A stretch of 64,000 nt of DNA from Erigeron canadensis. Its lineage: Eukaryota > Streptophyta > Magnoliopsida > Asterales > Asteraceae. Made by a program: the position numbers and the translations under genes. The number at the start of each line of letters is the position of its first letter. Within the stretch, counting starts at the first letter, position 1. The notes below the pieces were generated by a model. It was given only the letters and a program-made list of their open reading frames with translations. It was not told where the DNA came from and did not search any database. Positions 57,236 to 64,000 of the stretch are shown in pieces. The stretch spans positions 20,338,501 to 20,402,500 of the forward strand of contig NC_057761.1 in the NCBI RefSeq assembly GCF_010389155.1. The letters are read 5' to 3'.

Positions 57236-60200
57236 AAATGGTTTAAGGGAACCAATAACTATAGGTTTGCTATAGGAATTGGACTTAAACCGATAGAGAT
57301 CAATTTAGGCTTAAGTAGGTATGCTCAGCCTTTAAAATGAAATGCCTTAGGACGGGTTTTGGATGAGTGAGAGTGTAGGATTAAGTGTATACGATATTTG
57401 TTTTGTTGATATGTGAATATGTCTTTTAGCCTTTATTCTCATGTTTCTCGCTTCTCCGTCGTTAGATTATTCAATTGTTATGATAGACGGTCCTCGAGGT
57501 GATGTGCTATCTCCCTACCTGAATTTGATGAATGTGCGCTGTAATTTATGTGTGAAGTGGTTTAAGTGAAATGAAATTTGTTGGATTAGGTGAAATGGTG
57601 TCCCGTGAATGGTGTACAACCCACGAGGTTAGTGACAATGACCACAACGGAAATGGGATGTCGTATGGATGCTAAGGATTGTGTGAATGGAATTGGTGAA
57701 AGAGTGTGATACATAAATGTGGTAATTGACATGCATGTGAAGTGATATAATTACATTTATGGTCCGGAACATAATTGCAAGCGTATCACGACGCGAGCGT
57801 ATTTGTATAGCCATGCTTGTGTTGACCGGTGTAGAAAATAACGAAGTTGGTAAGATTTCTATGAAGTGATGTATTATGTTGTTGAGCCCATGGGCTTAAA
57901 GGACTTGGATTTGAAGTTTGATAAGTAGAGTTGATGTTGGATACTGGAAGGGTTATAAGTAGGTGATGCATAGAAGGGTTACCGGGCACAATTCCGGTCG
58001 TGAACGTAATTGTAAAAGTATCACGACCTGTGTGTGTTTGTGAGACTATGTATGTGCTGATCCGAATGAAGTAAATATGAGAATGATGGAATCACTGGAT
58101 GATAGCATATTCAACTACGTGAAGAGTAGTCAAGTATCTATGGATTAAAGAATGATGAAGATGAAGCAAGTAAAGAAGTTAACACTAAAGTGGATTGAAC
58201 TCTAAACCATGAAACTCCTCCATTCTATGAACACTATGTTATGATGTGAGGCTACATTCGAGCTGCGATGTGTTAAAATTGTGCTTGGGATTAAGGTTTG
58301 AGTTTGAAAAAGAATTCATTTAATGGTTTAATTCATGGGGTTGGTCGAACTGGACGACATGCGATGCATATTTTGGTCTGTTTTGGATTTCCGACTCGTT
58401 TAGTTTTGATTTCGCTACGGGATGATATGCAACGATTGGAACGAGTATGTACAGGGGGAGATTTTTCCTTATATTGCATGAGTGTAAAGGTGATGTTGAT
58501 ATCTTCCATTTGTACAAATCTTTATGTATGACTACTTCTCAAGATAAAGAGTTTTCCCTTAAGAAAAGTTAAGAGATAAGATGACGAGGGTATTTATAGT
58601 TTCTTAAAGCATATGAAGTAAAAGTGATTCAAGAGCATTTGATGCTGAATTGATCATGTTTCTTGCCTGTGTGATTACTCATGTTAGGCAAAGACTATAT
58701 TTCTAAGTGAGACCACTCGTAGTTCTGAGATGTTCTGTTAATATTCCCGGTTTCGTTACAATCGTGAGGTCGAGTCTTCAAGTGATGTGTATCTAGTGCT
58801 ATTTCCATGCAAACGCGCCTTCCGTTTTGTTCTCCATTATAGGAAGTTAATGTTTTAGACCGTGGGTTGTATTTCTTTTATAAGATAGATTTATGATGTT
58901 GCTACCATTTGTGGATGATGAAAGTCTTTGATGTGTATGAATTTAAGGAATCAAGCCTAAAGTTTTCTCTAGATCGTTAGTCAATACATCTAACAAGGAA
59001 AATCTTGCCTATTCCAAGTATGATGAAGAACATTATGTTTGCGTAAAGAGAATTATTACGATTTTCAACTCAAAGAGGCTTAGTTTTGAAATTTGTCAAA
59101 AGTAAGTAAAAGTTAAGGGAGCAGCTGACGCTTAATGTTGAAAGGAACGAAGTTCTAATTATTAGCTAAGTCCGTGGTTGCGAGGTTATGGTGAGTGATT
59201 GACTATGGCAAATCAGCTCAAGGTAATGTTCTTTAAGACAAAGAATGTAGTAGAACTGGAGTATAGACATAAAAGATGAGATAAATAATCATGAAGCAAT
59301 ACGTATAAAAGTAAGATTTCGGAGTCCGAGAACGAAATGACCAAAAGTTGTACTTGGGGAGGCTTATAAACCATGGTGACATGCTTATTTGGATGTCTCC
59401 TGAATTGTGATACGACCTATTATGATACGAGGTGTAGTAAATTTTATATGTTGACGTGTTATAGGGTTAAAAGCCAAGACTAGACATTGAAAGTTTTGTT
59501 ACAAAATGATTATTTAATGATCTTTAACGGAAGTGAGGAGTCACGTTATCATGGACTAAGAGACAATGTTGTGTAGGAAGCTAAAGGTATTGATATGATA
59601 TGAGCCCTTAGTAGGCAGGTTGTCCGTGAATGTTTATTCTTGGTGAACAACCGCAATGTTAAATTGGTCATGAAGGAAAAGATGTATGAAAAAGAAGTTA
59701 TGTGAAGCTCCTGTTTTATTCTTACCCGAGGTCATAAATGTTTTTGGGTTGTGATCATATGCATTGAGACAAATTCGTTGCTTACGCGTTACGTCAGATG
59801 AAGCCTTATGAAAAGAATTAACTCATTCATGATATAGAGTTTACTGAAGTTGTCTTTGCATTGAATTTGTAGGGACACTACTTATATGGCACAAAGTGCA
59901 CTCAATTCACTGATCATAAGAGCTTACAATATGTGTTTTCTTAGATGTATATGAATGTAAGATTAAAGAAGATGGATGGAATTACTTCGAGATTATGAAT
60001 GTGAAATCAAGCACCATGCAGGTAAAGCTAATGTCGTGGCAGATGCTTTGAGTCGAAAAGGCGAGCTATTAGTAAGATATGTTATGCATCGAAAGTTATG
60101 GTAAGTCATGGTAGCAAGTTAATAAGGACATGCGTCGGAAGGTCTTATCCGCCAAATGAATAGACTTCACTGAATGTAATGTGTGCACTACTGATGAAGG

Positions 60201-61228
60201 TTGAATAAATGAGACGATTACTTGTTTTGATTTAAATAATGAACCAAAGAAATGACGAATCGGGTGAAAGGTAAAGTGAAAGTAGAAAAGACTATTTAAG
60301 AAGTTCAATGAGTTCGGCTATGCAAAGCTGAAGAGACCCATAGGTCCTGATATTATATCCATCTAGGTAGTACAAGGGTATATACTGATTTGAAACCCAT
60401 TTAATGATGGCCAACTATCAAGAGTGACGTGATAGTGTGTGTACAAAATGTGTGGCTTGTACTCAAGTCAAATCTGAGCACTGAATGCAATATGGAAAGA
60501 TGCAACAATAGGTTATTCCAAAGCAGAAATGTACATATGATGACTATGGATTATGTGACGAATATGTTTAACCCCTAAGGGCAATGATGTGATATGAGTC
60601 GTTGTAGACTAGTTGATAAAAATGCTCATTCTTCTCGTTACTCATGAGTATGTGTGCGTAGTGAAGCTTGCCACTTGTGTATCACCGAGTTCCGTTAAGT
60701 CTTGTGTTTGATCTTCATAAAAAACGCTAAACTCTAGAAGATATATGATATGTGTTTGTGTATTGCTTTTAGAGGACATCCATAAGTGTTTAGAACATAT
60801 GTCCTGATGATGAAACCAATGTGACTCCATTGGAAGATGGGAGCATTGGTGCTAAGAAAGTGATTGTAGGTGAGCCGTTTAAGATTCTTGGCTTAAGTGA
60901 ATAAGCTTCGTATGAAGCAAATGGACCTTGTGTTTGCAAAATGATCTTAATGATTTTTATATAATGTTTTAAATGGATTAATGTTTTATTAATGATGTGT
61001 TATCTTACTTAGTTAATTCGTTAGCTAACACTTGCTCTTTTAAATTGTTTTGTGCCCTTAGGTCCAACGTAGTGAGCAGGTAGATGTGGGAAACTGTGAG
61101 GCATGGGTAGATGGTCTTGAAGCTGACTTTAGTTTACACATAGTGGCTGCTCAATTTAGCATTTGAATTATGTCATGATATTTCTGTTATGTAATGACTT
61201 TGTGGTCGGTTGTTTAATGATGTGGTCG

Positions 61229-62598
61229 GTTGACCCAAACCCGACCCGATACCCACCGGGGACCTTATCGGGGACCCCATCGGGGATAAAATCATGCCCA
61301 AAACCTGAAACCCGGCCCGATAAGGATATTTATTTTTCAAAAATATTTACTAAAACTTATATGATTTGAGAAATGTACTACTTATTCTTGATGTGTTGAG
61401 AAATGGATGTGTAAGTTATTGAACATAGATACAAATTTTGTTGATATTAGTGTGGAATATATATTCAAAACTAATTACTTATAAATATATAGACATATGT
61501 ATTAATATCGGGTCGGGTAGGGTCGCGGTAGACATGCCCCAGTCCCTGCCTCGAACGGGTTCGGGTATCGGGTTTCTCCGCCAGGTCGGGTTTTTTTTGC
61601 CATTCCCAACTCTAACATCAAAGTGAGTTTCACACCCATACTTTATTTCTTACGAGTATTTCCAAGTTTATTAGATCACTTGTATTTCAAGGTTGTTTAG
61701 ATATTACACTTTGATGTTTATCTTTGTTCGGCAACAATTTTTGTATTTTGTTTAACATACTTAATAAAGTACATTGAAAAGTACACCGTGTTCCAATGCT
61801 ACACACTTGATATATATATATATATATATATATATGGGTTCAGTCATTTAGTTTCTTGCATTTACTTTTATTACTTGTTCAACCCATATCTAGATCGTCA
61901 CATCTGAACTGGTTACCTTATTAGATCAGTGTTGCTTGCCTGTCATTGTTATTGATATTGAAGTTTATTTGGGTAATCCATCAAGTTGGAACTTACATTT
62001 GGTATCAGAACAAAAGGGTTGAATATTATACTCTATATAACCTAGATCTCCTGTGATGTCGTAATTTCAATATATAACAGAAATTATTATTGTAGTTTTT
62101 TTTTTTGAAAGACATACGAGTAATTATTAATGATGCGGATAACTAGCAAGACGCTATCAACAAATATTACAAATCCAATGATTAAAGTACAATAAAGACA
62201 AGCAAAAACTATACTAGAAATACAATAGTATCATAAACTAAAACTTCTTGGTAGTTGAATTACGAACACTATAAAATCAATAAATAAACTTATGTCAACT
62301 ACGTTAAACAAGACAGAGGAAAAATCCTATCGACAGAGATATGTCGTCCCACCGATTTCAATCTGTGATATTTTTGATATATATATAGTTCCTAACAAGT
62401 CTCAAGGAAAAATACAACAGAACCCGAAGCTACACAACTTGTTAGAAACACTAGCAACAACAACACACCTCCAAAAGAAACCCAAGACGATGCGCAACCA
62501 TAGAACTTAGTCATCTAAACTGCAGGGGGGTTCTTTTGGTTTGTCGTGCCTTGGTATTAGTAACGTGGGGTTTTCACTCTATTGTTACCCATTATGAG
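61229..62598. other. Transposon-derived spacer
   Basis: At 61230-61330 and 61507-61600 CCCGACC/CGGGTCGGG motifs mark the two ends of a probable non-autonomous element whose right terminus resembles TTAGAGTTGGGAATGGC on the minus strand; the left terminus is degraded. At 62000-62009 TGGTATCAGA follows a CA, as if an LTR (perhaps Copia) ended at about 61997, but no partner LTR is visible. A TA microsatellite lies near 61811-61834. No gene. Confidence 0.4.
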
Positions 62599-63085
62599 TA
62601 GGGGTGTAATCGAGCCGAGTCGAGTCGACACAGTGCCAGACTCGAGCTCGACTCGATTGTAAAACTCGAAGCTCGAAACTCGATTCGAGCTCGACCGAGC
62701 CTTTATTTTCAAGTTCGAGCTCGAGCTCGCCTTACGTGTCAACATTTTCGAGCTCGACTCGGCTCGGCTCGATTAAGAATTAAAATTAACTTTTAATTCA
62801 AATTAGTCTTATAGGCTCGACAATTTCAAGCTCGACTCGATTAAGCTCGGCTCGATAGAATAGTAATTATGTAAAAATATATAATATTCAAGGGTAAAAA
62901 TGTAAATAAGCACAAACTCGATTAAGCTCGCGAGCTTTTCGAATAGGCTATATAAGGCTCGAGCTCGACTCGAAAGTCTACTCGAGTAGCTCGAGCTTGG
63001 CTCAACTAAAACCGAGTCGATTTCGAGTAATTTGCGAGTCGATTTCGGATAGTTCGCGAACTGTCTCGTCTTATTTACACCCCTG
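62599..63085. mobile_element. Non-autonomous hAT-like element rich in CTCGA motifs
   Basis: Terminal inverted repeats TAGGGGTGTAA at 62599 and TTTACACCCCTG at 63074-63085. The subterminal zones carry dozens of GAGCTCGA/CTCGACTCG motifs, the analogue of the CGGTTT motifs in the other two hAT elements here. Flanks ATTATGAG and AGGATAAG match at 5 of 8 positions, a decayed target duplication at best. About 487 bp, non-coding. Confidence 0.68.
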
Positions 63086-64000
63086 AGGATAAGTTGTTAC
63101 CCATTGGTGAACCACACAAGTTCCAAGTTTTTGTTAATAGGTTATTTCACGAGAAAATGACAAAAGATGATAACACAAACTTTTAAATAAAATTGGTACA
63201 AAAATTGTGCATCATTACTAATTAGTATTATTAAATTGTGGTGACTAGCTTCAATTATGTAAAACTTCAGAAAAATTAGAATTTATATTATATTTTAAAA
63301 AGAATAATCTTATGTTGAAAGCTACGTTGATGAAAAATGTCAAAAATTTTCTTAATATCTCTATTACACCATCAGTCATTTATTTTTTAAAATACTTTCA
63401 TTAAACATTTACATCAATTACTTTTACATCAATTATCTAAACCACTCGACGTCACCTCTACAACAAACAATCGTCCCCCATCACCACACTGTCGCCACCA
63501 CAAATACCGTCGCATTGCGCGGGTACTGTGTTAGTAATCCACAAGATATTTACGTAAGGACAAAATTGTGTTTTCTACTTATCAATTTTATTTCTTTTCC
63601 ACACCTAATTCATTTATCCACCCGCTCTCATACGAGAAAAAATAGCTTGTTTGGTGGAAATGGATTGGACACCCGAACAAAGTTTTGTCTCGTCTTACTT
63701 TCTCAAAAAGATTACATTTCTTGTAAATGTCAAATGAGGGTGTGATAAAGCCTTGTTTACCATAAAAGTTATATTGGCCAAAAAGGAATTTGTTATGTGC
63801 TGTTATAAACTTATAATAAGAAAACTGGATATATGTAATTACGTACTTATACAACATATGAGAGAATTATTAAAAAATAATAATAATAATTGGATGGAAC
63901 CACCTGACCACATGTACCATTTGATACATTAATCTCCTAGCCAGACTACTATTCAGGTGAACCTCAACCACTTAATAATCCCCTTATTATGTAAAGTTTG
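63086..64000. other. AT-rich end of the window with a Helitron 3' tail
   Basis: No gene recognised. At about 63505-63534 the tail CGCATTGCGCGGGTAC TGTGTTAG then T resembles the Helitron 3' ends at 1299 and 15358, with TTAG instead of CTAG. The 5' end of that element was not located. Confidence 0.5.

Noticed and set aside
57240..59700. Search for intact gag or protease in the Ty3/gypsy interior
   Set aside because: Frames are too broken for any domain to be claimed before the RNase H remnant.

Overview
The window is nuclear DNA of a flowering plant, most likely a eudicot: AT-rich, with short GT-AG introns, SAUR, F-box, bHLH and GT61 genes, a nuclear group II intron maturase, and many plant-type transposons. 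I suspect Asteraceae, but nothing here proves the family. Intact-looking genes are few: three SAURs, one nuclear maturase, one bHLH factor of the LRL type, and one GT61 glycosyltransferase. Most of the rest is mobile DNA or its debris.

Layout. 1-5.3 kb: a small non-autonomous Helitron, a frameshifted F-box gene with a stray copy of its 3' end, and a foldback MITE. 5.3-14.96 kb and 35.3-44.6 kb are two copies of one roughly 9.5-kb segment, each with three minus-strand SAURs followed by a minus-strand nuclear maturase. Copy 1 keeps two intact SAURs and a dead maturase; copy 2 keeps one intact SAUR and an intact maturase. Copy 1 carries a 540-bp solo LTR whose empty site is preserved in copy 2.

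15.68 to about 28.7-29.0 kb: a large Helitron on the minus strand. It has a clear 3' end (CTAG preceded by a GC-rich hairpin), a multi-exon Rep/PIF1-helicase gene with several inactivating lesions, an RPA70-like gene that also contains stops, and between them, on the opposite strand, a degenerate gene with two B3-like domains. 30.3-33.1 kb: a six-exon bHLH gene. 33.9-34.7 kb: a non-autonomous hAT element.

45.2-64 kb: a foldback MITE, an orphan first exon, a 5'-truncated LINE, the GT61 gene (three exons), a tRNA-derived SINE-like sequence, a 758-bp hAT element with a perfect 8-bp target duplication, and a decayed Ty3/gypsy element whose roughly 4-kb 5' LTR is split by a 1.39-kb long-arm foldback element with a 10-bp target duplication. 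The last 3 kb hold a third non-autonomous hAT element and a Helitron 3' end.

No operons or CRISPR arrays occur, and no canonical tRNA or rRNA gene was seen. Exon boundaries were read by eye from splice sites, reading phase and remembered family structure. Family names were not checked by database search.
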